DNA of 64,000 nt from Saprospiraceae bacterium UBA7687 (lineage in GTDB: Bacteria; Bacteroidota; Bacteroidia; Chitinophagales; Saprospiraceae), in NCBI GenBank assembly GCA_002482845.1, contig DLGT01000072.1, forward strand, positions 23,626-87,625. Reading direction: 5' to 3'. Position numbers and translations under genes: made by a program. The notes under the pieces were generated by a model. The model was not told the DNA's origin and ran no database searches. It saw only the letters and a list, made by a program, of their open reading frames with translations. Each line of letters opens with the position of its first letter. The first letter of the stretch is position 1. Positions 25,885-34,586 of the stretch are shown piece after piece.

Positions 25885-26583
25885 TTAGTCTTCGTCATCT
25901 GATGCATTTTTACTTTGTTTGGTTCTTCCTTCTATGACCAATACAATTTCACCTTTTGCTGGTTTGGCTGTATAATAAGCAATAGCATCGATTACAGACC
26001 GAGTATTGAACTCTTCAAATACCTTGCTAATCTCCCTGGCCACACATACCCGTCGATCCTCACCTAGATATTCTTTGACCTCCTCTAGGCATTTCATTAG
26101 CCTATGTGGCGATTCATAAAGGATGATGGTTACATCTAGTTGAGACAAATATTTCCATCTAGTCTGTCGCCCCTTTTTGTGTGGAAGAAATCCTTCAAAA
26201 TAAAACTTATCTGTCGTCATTCCCGATGACACCAATGCAGGTACAAAAGCTGTGGCACCTGGCAAACAAGATACTTTGATATCATGAGCCTGACATTCTC
26301 TCACTAACAAATAACCTGGGTCTGATATGCCAGGCGTACCTGCATCAGAAATCAAAGCCATTTTTTTACCTTGTTGTAGATGATCTATGATGTTTTTTAG
26401 TGCCTTATGCTCGTTAAAAGCATGAAATGACCAAAGTGGTTTATCAATATTAAAATGCTTTAATAGTTTCCCGCTAGTCCGAGTATCCTCAGAAAGTATG
26501 ACATCACATTCGTTCAGAACATTGATAGCTCTGAATGTCATATCTTCGAGATTGCCTATAGGAGTGGGGACTAGATACAGCAT
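25885..26583 (-). CDS. rsmI: 16S rRNA (cytidine1402-2'-O)-methyltransferase
   Basis: A 232-residue SAM-dependent methyltransferase of the tetrapyrrole-methylase fold that methylates the ribose of C1402 in the 16S decoding centre. It starts LYLVPTPIGNLEDMTFRA, then has CDVILSEDTRTSGKLLKHF, the glycine-rich LISDAGTPGISDPGYLLV and LPGATAFVPALV, all RsmI signatures. The frame extends 19 codons upstream, but the ATG at 26583-26581 fits the family N-terminus. A -7 box at 26638-26645 gives a leader of about 50 bases. Confidence 0.94.
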   Translation of the reverse strand: MLYLVPTPIGNLEDMTFRAINVLNECDVILSEDTRTSGKLLKHFNIDKPLWSFHAFNEHKALKNIIDHLQQGKKMALISDAGTPGISDPGYLLVRECQAHDIKVSCLPGATAFVPALVSSGMTTDKFYFEGFLPHKKGRQTRWKYLSQLDVTIILYESPHRLMKCLEEVKEYLGEDRRVCVAREISKVFEEFNTRSVIDAIAYYTAKPAKGEIVLVIEGRTKQSKNASDDED

Positions 26584-26885
26584 AACAAATCGTATAATTA
26601 AGTAAGTGTCATTTTGTTTATGACCAAAAATGTCTTGCAAAAGTAATCATATACCTTTTAGAAGTGCAAAAAACATTAAATTAACGTTAAAATTGTATTT
26701 TTGTCAGTGCATTCATTGTGTTTTTGTCGTCTTTATGTAGGAATTGAGTCAACAGTTTATAGCAATATTGCGTTATTAAAAGCATAGTAAAGTTACTAGT
26801 TAGAAATATCAAGGCAAATATTTAGTTTTCTAAAAGCAAATGATGGAGAATTTCCAGCTTTACACTTAAATTTTAAAGAGAAAAA
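26584..26885. other. Divergent intergenic region with back-to-back promoters
   Basis: A 302-base spacer holding a minus-strand -7 box (26638-26645) for rsmI and a plus-strand one (TATTTTTG, 26696-26703) for the T9SS protein, about 50 bases apart. The plus-strand transcript would have a leader of about 180 bases in which I see no clear structure. Confidence 0.5.
26638..26645 (-). promoter_or_regulatory. -7 promoter box of rsmI
   Basis: The minus strand reads TACTTTTG, an exact TAnnTTTG match 54 bases before the rsmI ATG. Confidence 0.5.
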
Positions 26886-29024
26886 ATGAATTTCAAAAAC
26901 CGCTACATATCAAGATTTAAAGGCAAAACCTTCATATTAGTAATAATATTGTCATCAATAACATTTTTAGGATCGGCCCAAGTTCTTAATGATGATTGTA
27001 GATTTGCTACAGCTTTACCAAGTTCTGATAATTATTGTTCGGCAGATGGCCAGTTTTCCAATCTAGGTGCGAATGTAGATCAAGAGTTTACTAATGGCTG
27101 TGTTGCACTCCAGTGGGAAAATGGTGTTTGGTTTAGTTTCGTCCCGCGAGAACCAGCAGTTTTGATTAGGGTATTTGGATCAGGTCAGGGAGGCACACTC
27201 AGAAACCCAAAAATTGTATTATTCGAAAGCTGCTTAGAATATTTACAATGTTCTCCAGGTAAAGAATTAGGACTTGACGAGTTAGTAGTGTCTGATCTCA
27301 GCATTGGTCAGACATATTTTATCATGGTAGAATCATCTATTGGTGGCGAAGGTACATTCAAATTATGTATTGATGATTTTATCCCTACTCCTTCGCCAGA
27401 GTCAGATTGTGATGAAGCGGTCATATTGTGCGATAAATCACCTTTTAAAGTTGCAAGTCTTACAAGTATAGGAAATGACAGAAATGAAATCGAGCCTAAT
27501 AATTGTATAGCGGAAGAATTCGCCTCATCTTGGTATAAATGGACTTGTGATGAGCCAGGTTCTTTGACTTTTACATTAACTCCAAATAATCATAGAGGTC
27601 CCAACTTTATTTCTGACGATATTGATTTTGCTGTTTACGAACTCCCAAATGGCATTGACAATTGTAATGGGAAGGTATTACTTCGTTGTATGGCCTCAGG
27701 TGCCAATGGTACGGGAGGTGCTACAGATCCATTACCTACTTGGATAAGTTGTAACGGCCCAACAGGTCTAATGATAGGTGATCCAGATATTACAGAAGCT
27801 CCAGGATGTCAACCGGGAAACAATAATTTTGTATCAGCGCTCAATATGGAAACAGGAAAATCGTATGTATTGATTATTAATAATTTCAGTAGATCTGGAC
27901 TTGGTTTCGCCATTGAATTTGGCGGCACTGGTACTTTCCTAGGACCCAAACCAGACTTTGAGATCAATGCAAATAATGCTTTTGAATGTGATAAAACGAT
28001 TCAATTTACAAATACATCCGTATCAGAGACAGACCCAATCGTGAGCTACAACTGGAATTTCGGAGATCGGTCCGTGCCAAATCGTGCACAAGGTTTCGGT
28101 CCATATGACGTATTGTATGAATCTTTTGGAAATAAAATAGCAGCACTAACAGTAGAAAGTAGCCGCGGATGCACTGTCACAAAAATAGTAGATTTTTTTG
28201 TGGACCCATGTTGCAAAGATACAAGTACACTTGCACTTAATGCACAGGTAGTAGACCTTCGTTGCTTTAATATACCAGAAGGACAGATTCTAGCGAGCGG
28301 TGAACGAGGATCTCCTGAATATATGTATAGCTTAAATGGTGGCCCTTTCCAACCCAACCCATTATTTCCAAATCTAGATATTGGAAATTATACCTTGACA
28401 GTTCAAGACATAAAAGGATGTACCCAATTCTTAGATACCATCATAAATGAACCACCGCCAATAATAGTGGATGCAGGAATTGACCAAGAGATTGAGCTAG
28501 GCGAGACCATAAATCTGAATGGATCATTTGAGTCATTCAATGAAGTAGATAGCTTATTTTGGACTCCATCGGCAGATATTGAAATTAATGGAATTGAAGA
28601 TCCTATTGCTTTTCCCAAATCTACTACTACTTATACCTTTACAGTGACAGACGAAAATGGATGTACAGAAGATGCCATGGTGACCATTAGGGTAATTAAA
28701 AATTATGAACTCCATGCTCCCAATATTTTTAGACCCAATGAAGATTTAAATAATGACTTCTTTAATGTTTGGGGTAATCGTGGTATTAAGTATGTCGAGC
28801 TTCTAGAAGTCTATGATAGATGGGGCAATCTTGTCTATCAAGGAAAAGATATTAGAATACCTAATGGAAATGGTGAGCTGATCATCAATGATACAAACAA
28901 TGGTTGGGATGGAAATTTTAATGGTAAACCAATGAATCCAGGAATATTTGCATGGAGGGCTCTTGTAAGATTTATCGATGATTATACCATGAATTACGCT
29001 GGTGATCTTACCTTAGTGCGATAA
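26886..29024 (+). CDS. Large secreted protein with PKD-like domain and T9SS type B sorting domain
   Basis: A 712-residue exported protein with a signal peptide (cleavage after about residue 31, GSAQ). Residues 35-330 hold two related cysteine-rich beta-sandwich modules (DDCRFATALP and ESDCDEAVILC). A PKD-like domain covers about 350-435 (PDFEINANNAFECDKTIQF, YNWNFGD), then SprB-like and Ig-like segments (LNGGPFQPNP, WTPSADIEING). The last 100 residues are the gliding-motility-associated CHU_C module (HAPNIFRPNEDLNNDFF, VYDRWGNLVY, WDGNFNGKPMNPGIFAW), the type B signal for type IX secretion. A cell-surface role is inferred. lptC follows after 16 bases. Confidence 0.88.
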   Translation: MNFKNRYISRFKGKTFILVIILSSITFLGSAQVLNDDCRFATALPSSDNYCSADGQFSNLGANVDQEFTNGCVALQWENGVWFSFVPREPAVLIRVFGSGQGGTLRNPKIVLFESCLEYLQCSPGKELGLDELVVSDLSIGQTYFIMVESSIGGEGTFKLCIDDFIPTPSPESDCDEAVILCDKSPFKVASLTSIGNDRNEIEPNNCIAEEFASSWYKWTCDEPGSLTFTLTPNNHRGPNFISDDIDFAVYELPNGIDNCNGKVLLRCMASGANGTGGATDPLPTWISCNGPTGLMIGDPDITEAPGCQPGNNNFVSALNMETGKSYVLIINNFSRSGLGFAIEFGGTGTFLGPKPDFEINANNAFECDKTIQFTNTSVSETDPIVSYNWNFGDRSVPNRAQGFGPYDVLYESFGNKIAALTVESSRGCTVTKIVDFFVDPCCKDTSTLALNAQVVDLRCFNIPEGQILASGERGSPEYMYSLNGGPFQPNPLFPNLDIGNYTLTVQDIKGCTQFLDTIINEPPPIIVDAGIDQEIELGETINLNGSFESFNEVDSLFWTPSADIEINGIEDPIAFPKSTTTYTFTVTDENGCTEDAMVTIRVIKNYELHAPNIFRPNEDLNNDFFNVWGNRGIKYVELLEVYDRWGNLVYQGKDIRIPNGNGELIINDTNNGWDGNFNGKPMNPGIFAWRALVRFIDDYTMNYAGDLTLVR

Positions 29025-29040
29025 TAGTAATTACATAAGT

Positions 29041-29631
29041 ATGTCATCAAATTCAACAATGCAAATCCTAAAACTATTTTATGGGCTTTTAGTAGTACTA
29101 GGTTTTTCAGCTTGTAGTAATGAAGTAGAAGAAATCAACCAACTATTGGCAGAAGATTTACAAACTAATGTGGAGCGTGGTAAAAATATAAGAATATTCT
29201 ACAGCGATTCAGCATCAGTCAAAGTGATCATCAATGCGCCTGTTTTAGAAAGATACAATGCTTATAATGACTCAAAGGATGTTTTCCCGAAAGGGATACT
29301 TATTGAGTTTCTTAACGAACAAAAAGTAGTGGACAGTTGGCTCAAAGCAGATAATGCCGTGAGAGAAGCTCGTACATCTAAAGTGACCGCAAAAGGAAAT
29401 GTCATCTTTTACAATGCCAAAAATGAAAAACTTGAGACGCCAGAACTCATTTGGGACGAAAAAGAAAGAATAGTTTACACAGAAAAAATAGTCAGAATCA
29501 CACAAGCGGAGAAAGGAGATACTACATATGGCTTTGGCTTTCAGGCAAATCAAGACTTTAGCCGTATAGAAATTAAGAAAAAAGTACAGGGCAAAATGAA
29601 TGTTACTGATTTTGTCAGTCTAATTGACTAA
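29041..29631 (+). CDS. lptC: LPS export lipoprotein LptC
   Basis: A 196-residue protein with a lipoprotein signal ending at LGFSAC (about residues 20-25). The LptC/OstA-like fold is recognisable in SVKVIINAPVLERYNA, GILIEFLNEQKVVDSWLKADNAV, VTAKGNVIFYNAKNEKLETPELIWDEKERIVYTEK and a terminal GFGFQANQDFSRIEI. LptC links the LptB2FG transporter to LptA in moving lipopolysaccharide across the periplasm. Bacteroidota LptC is often predicted as a lipoprotein, as here. It lies between the T9SS protein and a CNNM/CorC gene on the same strand with short gaps, an arrangement I recall from other Bacteroidota. Confidence 0.85.
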   Translation: MSSNSTMQILKLFYGLLVVLGFSACSNEVEEINQLLAEDLQTNVERGKNIRIFYSDSASVKVIINAPVLERYNAYNDSKDVFPKGILIEFLNEQKVVDSWLKADNAVREARTSKVTAKGNVIFYNAKNEKLETPELIWDEKERIVYTEKIVRITQAEKGDTTYGFGFQANQDFSRIEIKKKVQGKMNVTDFVSLID

Positions 29632-29653
29632 TTTTGCGCGATAATTAAGATAA

Positions 29654-30931
29654 ATGACCATTTATATAATTTTAGTTATTTTTATGTTGATTTTATCAGC
29701 ATTCTTTTCAGGAAGTGAAATCGCCTACTTATCTGCAAATAAACTTAGTGTAGAAGTACTAAAGAATAAAGGATCCAAAAGAGGACGTATACTAACTGCC
29801 CTTTATAATGATCCGAAATCCTTCCTAAGTACCATGCTTGTAGGCAATAATATAGTACTAGTAATGTACACTATATTTTTTAGCCAACTACTTACGCCAA
29901 TTTTAGAAATCATACTACCATCCAATTCATTTACAATTTCGTTTACGACTACTATTATATTAACTTTGATAATCTTAGTTTTTGGTGAATTTATACCCAA
30001 AACAATATTTAGACTGTATGCAAATGAATTGATCTTTAGATTAGCTTATTTCTTAAATTTCTTTAAATGGATATTATTAATACCAAGTTGGATACTGACA
30101 AAAACGTCTAATCTTGTTATTAAAGTAATTTTCGGAAATGTACAAACAGACAGTGAAACAAGTATTACTAAACTCGATCTAGAACATTACATAAATTCTA
30201 ATGTCAATGAAGAAAAAGAAATAGATAAAGAAATCCTATCCAATGCTCTTAATCTCCATCAGTTGAAGGTAAGAGAATGCATGATTCCGAGAAATGAAAT
30301 CGTATTTATTGATAAAAACGACGATATACCTACGGTTAAAGAAACTTTCATTTCTTCCAAACACTCTAGACTTATAGTTGTGGATGGCGATATCGAAAAT
30401 GTAATAGGCTATCTTCACCATCAACAATTATTTAAAAATCCAGCAAGCATTAAGAGACACATCATGGATATTGAATACATTCCTGATGTCATGAATGTAC
30501 AAGATCTGATGTATAAGTTCATAAAAAGTAGTACCAATATAGCTTGTGTAGTAGATGAGTTCGGAGGGACTGCAGGTATTATTACCTTGGAAGATATTCT
30601 AGAAGAAATTTTTGGAGAAATTGCAGATGAACACGATGAAGAAGAATTTACAGAAACCGTTATATCTGAAAATGAATTTATCTTTTCAGGTAGACTTGAA
30701 CTCAGTTATCTAAATAGTAAATATGAAAATCTAAATTTACCAGAAGAAGAATACGTTACTTTGTCAGGTTATATAGTAATGACACATGGAAGTATTCCAG
30801 AAGTTGGTGAAGAAATCACTTTAGACAACTACAAATTTATCATCATTTCTAAGTCTGATACCAAAGTTGATGAAGTGAGAGTTATTAAAAATAGTACACA
30901 TTCAGACAAAAATCTTGAAGAAACTATTTAG
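29654..30931 (+). CDS. CNNM/CorC-family (hemolysin-like) membrane protein with CBS domains
   Basis: A 425-residue inner-membrane protein. Residues 1-170 form the CNNM (DUF21) domain with about four hydrophobic segments and LSAFFSGSEIAYLS near the start. Residues 205-320 are a CBS pair (CMIPRNEIVFIDKNDDIPTV and VVDEFGGTAGIITLEDILEEIFGEI). Residues 340-415 are the CorC_HlyC domain (FSGRLELSYLNSKY). Family members are linked to magnesium or cobalt efflux and, in Bacteroidota, include GldE. The transported ion is not determined. It starts 22 bases after lptC. Confidence 0.9.
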   Translation: MTIYIILVIFMLILSAFFSGSEIAYLSANKLSVEVLKNKGSKRGRILTALYNDPKSFLSTMLVGNNIVLVMYTIFFSQLLTPILEIILPSNSFTISFTTTIILTLIILVFGEFIPKTIFRLYANELIFRLAYFLNFFKWILLIPSWILTKTSNLVIKVIFGNVQTDSETSITKLDLEHYINSNVNEEKEIDKEILSNALNLHQLKVRECMIPRNEIVFIDKNDDIPTVKETFISSKHSRLIVVDGDIENVIGYLHHQQLFKNPASIKRHIMDIEYIPDVMNVQDLMYKFIKSSTNIACVVDEFGGTAGIITLEDILEEIFGEIADEHDEEEFTETVISENEFIFSGRLELSYLNSKYENLNLPEEEYVTLSGYIVMTHGSIPEVGEEITLDNYKFIIISKSDTKVDEVRVIKNSTHSDKNLEETI

Positions 30932-31131
30932 ATTAACAAGTATTGATAGAAAAATTCGCAAAATTACTTAAAGTTACATCAGACAAACTGTGATTTATAA
31001 TCATCTACTAATCCATGATTAAAACATAAAACTAATCTTACATGCGAATTGATGCAAAAATTATTCTGACTTTAGAACAATATTTTTATAAAGTTTAATT
31101 AAAAGCCGTCCTACATTAAACAAAATAGTGT

Positions 31132-31139
31132 TACTTTTG
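31132..31139 (+). promoter_or_regulatory. -7 promoter box of the isc genes
   Basis: TACTTTTG matches TAnnTTTG and lies 28 bases before the iscS ATG at 31168. Confidence 0.55.
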
Positions 31140-31167
31140 TATTTAGATTTAATATAATTAAGAAATA

Positions 31168-32391
31168 ATGAGTGATAAGAGATTAGTTTATCTTGACAAT
31201 AATGCCACCACACCGACGGATCCAAGAGCAGTAGAAGCAATGCTACCATATTTTTATGAAATACCTGGTAATGCTGCTAGTAGAAATCATCCATTCGGTT
31301 GGAAGGCAGAAGAAGCTGTAGATTATGCACGTGAACAAATTGCAGACTTACTTGCTGTTGATTCTAAAGAAATCATATTTACATCAGGTGCTACAGAATC
31401 TGACAACTTAGCTATCAAAGGTATTTTTGAAATGTATGCTGGTAAGGGTAACCATATTATCACTACCAAAACAGAACATAAAGCAGTGCTCGATGCTTGT
31501 AAAAAAGTAGAGAAAATGGGTGGACAAGTGACTTACCTAGATGTACAACATGATGGATTAATAGATCTTGTAGAACTAGAAGCAGCCATAACTGATAAAA
31601 CCATTTTGATTTCAATCATGTGGGCAAATAATGAGACAGGCGTCATCCAACCAATGAAAGAAATTGGAGATATCTGTCAAAAACATGGTATTCTTTTCAT
31701 GAGCGATGCTACCCAAGCCGTAGGAAAAATCACCACACATCCTAAGGAAGTAGGTGTCCATTTAATGGCATTTACATCACACAAGATGTATGGCCCTAAA
31801 GGTGTAGGAGCACTTTTCGTAAATAGAAAAAATCCAAGGGTCAAAGTTACTGCTCAGATGGATGGTGGAGGCCATGAAAGAGGCATGAGATCAGGAACAC
31901 TTAATGTTCCTGGAATTGTAGGTTTCGGTAAAGCAGCTGCCATTGCTAAAGAAGAAATGCACAAAGATGCTGCTAGACTTGCTATACTAAGGGATAAGTT
32001 AGAAAAAGCATACATGGACACGCTAGAAGAAGTGTATATCAATGGCAATGTTAATCACAGAATGCCACATGTTACCAATATTTCTTTCAAACATGTAGAA
32101 GGGGAAGGTTTAATGATGACGTTTAACCAAAACATTGCTGTTTCATCAGGTTCGGCTTGTACATCAGCATCTCTAGAGCCATCATATGTGCTTGTAGCTT
32201 TAGGTCTTGGTGATGATTTGGCGCATTCTTCTATCAGGTTTAGTCTTGGTAGATTTACAACGGATGAAGATATCGAGTATGCTATCAAAGCTGTAACTGC
32301 GGGAGTAAATCATATGAGAGACTTAAGTCCGATTTGGGAAATGTATAAAGAAGGTGTAGACTTGGAGTCAGTCCAATGGTCAGAGCATTAA
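31168..32391 (+). CDS. iscS: Cysteine desulfurase IscS
   Basis: A 407-residue PLP enzyme that takes sulfur from cysteine for iron-sulfur cluster and thio-cofactor synthesis. It begins with VYLDNNATTPTDPRAVEAM, has the cofactor lysine in TSHKMYGPKG (about residue 205), and the persulfide-forming cysteine in SSGSACTSASLEPSYVL (near residue 331) with the long mobile loop of group I (IscS/NifS type). Length matches E. coli IscS (404). It heads iscS-iscU-iscA, with iscU 32 bases downstream. Confidence 0.95.
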   Translation: MSDKRLVYLDNNATTPTDPRAVEAMLPYFYEIPGNAASRNHPFGWKAEEAVDYAREQIADLLAVDSKEIIFTSGATESDNLAIKGIFEMYAGKGNHIITTKTEHKAVLDACKKVEKMGGQVTYLDVQHDGLIDLVELEAAITDKTILISIMWANNETGVIQPMKEIGDICQKHGILFMSDATQAVGKITTHPKEVGVHLMAFTSHKMYGPKGVGALFVNRKNPRVKVTAQMDGGGHERGMRSGTLNVPGIVGFGKAAAIAKEEMHKDAARLAILRDKLEKAYMDTLEEVYINGNVNHRMPHVTNISFKHVEGEGLMMTFNQNIAVSSGSACTSASLEPSYVLVALGLGDDLAHSSIRFSLGRFTTDEDIEYAIKAVTAGVNHMRDLSPIWEMYKEGVDLESVQWSEH

Positions 32392-32423
32392 TTATAAATC
32401 GTTAAATTTAAAAACAATAAGTC

Positions 32424-32837
32424 ATGGCATATTCAGAAAAAGTACTAGATCATTTTAAGAATCCAAAAAATGTTGGTACACTTGATAAAAGTAAAAAAAA
32501 TGTAGGAACAGGTCTTGTAGGTGCACCAGAATGTGGTGACGTTATGAGACTTCAGATAGAAGTAGATGAAGCGTCCAATACAATCATTGATGCTAAGTTC
32601 AAGACTTTCGGTTGTGGATCAGCAATCGCTTCTTCATCGCTTGCAACAGAATGGTTGAAAGGTAAAACCATTGATGATGCATTAGCTATTGACAATATGG
32701 ATATTGTAGAAGAACTAGCATTACCACCAGTAAAAATTCACTGTTCAGTATTAGCAGAAGATGCTATCAAAAGTGCCATTGCTGATTATAAAAGCAAAAA
32801 CGTGGTACTTGCTGATGCAGATGCAGTAAATGCTTAA
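32424..32837 (+). CDS. iscU: Iron-sulfur cluster scaffold IscU
   Basis: A 137-residue scaffold on which [2Fe-2S] clusters are built. The three cluster cysteines are visible: GAPECGDVM, KTFGCGSAIASSS and KIHCSVLAEDAI. The second is followed by ATEWLKGKTIDDA and the third is preceded by LPPVK, the motif bound by the HscA chaperone in characterised systems. No hscA, hscB or fdx gene is nearby, so those partners must be encoded elsewhere or replaced. Confidence 0.96.
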   Translation: MAYSEKVLDHFKNPKNVGTLDKSKKNVGTGLVGAPECGDVMRLQIEVDEASNTIIDAKFKTFGCGSAIASSSLATEWLKGKTIDDALAIDNMDIVEELALPPVKIHCSVLAEDAIKSAIADYKSKNVVLADADAVNA

Positions 32838-32860
32838 TTCTTAAATTAAATACTTTACCT

Positions 32861-33187
32861 ATGTTATTTGTAGCTGATAGTGCTAAAGATAAAATTGTCG
32901 AAGTCATTCGCACCAAAAATCTTTCTGATGATTATTTCGTCAGGGTAAGTGTGACTAGTGGTGGTTGTTCTGGACTTAGCTATAGCATGGATTTTGACAA
33001 TGAAAACAAACCAAACGACCAAGTATTTGATGATAATGGCGTCAGAGTAGTTACAGATTTAAAGAGTTTTCTTTATTTATGTAATACAACGTTAGAGTTT
33101 TCTGGCGGTCTTAATGGCAAAGGTTTTTATTTTAATAATCCGAACGCAGCACGCACGTGTGGCTGTGGGGAAAGTTTTGCGGTATAA
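32861..33187 (+). CDS. iscA: A-type iron-sulfur carrier, IscA/ErpA-like
   Basis: A 108-residue A-type carrier that delivers assembled clusters to target enzymes. The three ligand cysteines are in TSGGCSGLSY and ARTCGCGESF. It closes the three-gene isc cluster 23 bases after iscU, and a bidirectional terminator follows. Members of this family cannot be split into IscA, SufA and ErpA by sequence alone with confidence; the name rests on operon position. Confidence 0.9.
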   Translation: MLFVADSAKDKIVEVIRTKNLSDDYFVRVSVTSGGCSGLSYSMDFDNENKPNDQVFDDNGVRVVTDLKSFLYLCNTTLEFSGGLNGKGFYFNNPNAARTCGCGESFAV

Positions 33188-33216
33188 GTTTAGATAAATT
33201 ATCTATATTATAGAAT

Positions 33217-33258
33217 AAAAAATGGGTTGTGAACTTGATGTTTACAACCCATTTTTAT
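33217..33258. terminator. Bidirectional Rho-independent terminator between iscA and sucD
   Basis: A 13-bp perfect stem (33218-33230 with 33244-33256, core AATGGGTTGT/ACAACCCATT) with a run of A on the left and T on the right, so it can stop transcription from both sides. It lies between the convergent isc and carA-sucD units. Confidence 0.9.
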
Positions 33259-33326
33259 TAAGATGAAGGCTAAGATTATGAATGAGATTTAGACGAAAAT
33301 CTAAAAACTTAAACCTTACATTTTGT

Positions 33327-34202
33327 CTATCCCTTCAGCACCTTTGCCATGGTAATACCTATATCTGCTGGAGAGTGAACCACGTGAATACCACATTCTT
33401 CCATAATCTTCATTTTGGCTTCAGCTGTATCTTCGTGACCTCCCACGATTGCACCTGCATGGCCCATAGTACGTCCTTTAGGTGCTGTTTGCCCAGCTAT
33501 AAATCCTACTACTGGTTTTTTATTTCCTGTTTCCAAGATATATCTAGCAGCTAGAGCTTCGTAATTGCCACCTATCTCACCTATCATTACTATTCCATCA
33601 GTCTCAGGATCTTCCATTAATAATTTCACTGCATCCTTTGTAGGTGTGCCGATGATTGGGTCACCACCTATACCAATTGCAGTGGAAATCCCCATACCAG
33701 CTTTTACGATCTGATCAGCGGCTTCGTAAGTCAATGTTCCTGACTTAGACACTACACCAATTCTACCCTTTTTGAAAACAAAACCTGGCATGATACCTAC
33801 TTTTGCTTCTTCGGGTGTAATGACACCTGGACAGTTTGGTCCAATTAAAGTCGTATCAAATTTTTCGATGTACGATTTTGCTATCACCATATCCTGTACA
33901 GGGATACCTTCTGTGATACAAATGATCACTTTAATACCAGCCTCAGCTGCTTCCATAATGGCATCTGCTGCAAACCCTGGTGGTACAAATATGATAGATG
34001 TATCTGCACCTGCCTTCTCTACAGCTTCCTTTACAGAATTAAAAACTGGTTTTCCTAGATGTTCTGTCCCACCTTTTCCTGGTGTAACACCACCTACAAG
34101 ATTGGTTCCATATTCTATCATTTGTTCTGCATGAAAACTACCTTCTTTTCCAGTGAATCCCTGAACAATGATTTTTGAATTTTTATTTACTAATACGCTC
34201 AT
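33327..34202 (-). CDS. sucD: Succinyl-CoA synthetase, alpha subunit
   Basis: A 291-residue subunit of the TCA-cycle enzyme that couples succinyl-CoA hydrolysis to nucleotide phosphorylation. It has the CoA-binding VQGFTGKEGSFHAEQM at the N-terminus, IGPNCPGVITP, GVVSKSGTLTYEA, and the phosphohistidine in RTMGHAGAIVGG (about residue 246). Length is standard. The beta subunit sucC is not adjacent. It is the last gene of carA-eno-ftsB/divIC-sucD, 15 bases after the cell-division gene, and ends at the bidirectional terminator. Confidence 0.95.
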   Translation of the reverse strand: MSVLVNKNSKIIVQGFTGKEGSFHAEQMIEYGTNLVGGVTPGKGGTEHLGKPVFNSVKEAVEKAGADTSIIFVPPGFAADAIMEAAEAGIKVIICITEGIPVQDMVIAKSYIEKFDTTLIGPNCPGVITPEEAKVGIMPGFVFKKGRIGVVSKSGTLTYEAADQIVKAGMGISTAIGIGGDPIIGTPTKDAVKLLMEDPETDGIVMIGEIGGNYEALAARYILETGNKKPVVGFIAGQTAPKGRTMGHAGAIVGGHEDTAEAKMKIMEECGIHVVHSPADIGITMAKVLKG

Positions 34203-34217
34203 ACAATTTGGTATTTA

Positions 34218-34535
34218 CTACTTTTGTTCTATTAAAATGATTTCCTCATCAGCCTTATGCATCAGGTGCTTTTCCCTTGCAAACTTCTCATGATCTAATT
34301 CTAAATCCTGCTTGTCCTTGAGTGCTTGCGCTATCTCCTCATTCAACTGTTCCTTTTCCATCTCCATTTTTGCAATGGTTCCTTTTAATTTCTGATATGC
34401 AAAGATATTATGCTTATCAAAAAATGTAACCCACACAATAAAAAGAGTGGTAACAACCGTGTATTTGTTTATCCATGAAGGAGAAATACCTGCTGATTTA
34501 GCAACATCATCTAGTAACTTCTTATTTTTTGACAT
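34218..34535 (-). CDS. FtsB/DivIC-family septum formation protein
   Basis: A 105-residue single-pass membrane protein. After about 25 cytoplasmic residues comes one hydrophobic helix (YTVVTTLFIVWVTFF, about residues 25-39), then a periplasmic coiled coil (LKGTIAKMEMEKEQLNEEIAQAL) and the short conserved end LMHKADEEIILIE. This is the FtsB/DivIC layout; such proteins join FtsL and FtsQ in activating septal wall synthesis. Its place directly after eno is the usual one for ftsB in many bacteria, which supports the call. Confidence 0.85.
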   Translation of the reverse strand: MSKNKKLLDDVAKSAGISPSWINKYTVVTTLFIVWVTFFDKHNIFAYQKLKGTIAKMEMEKEQLNEEIAQALKDKQDLELDHEKFAREKHLMHKADEEIILIEQK

Positions 34536-34586
34536 ATTAAACTTATTTTGACCTTGAAATAATATGAAAGAGACCTTAAAAACTTC

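Noticed and set aside
31061..31249. 62-codon minus-strand open frame across the isc promoter
   Set aside because: Lies over the iscS promoter and start, no similarity to any known family.
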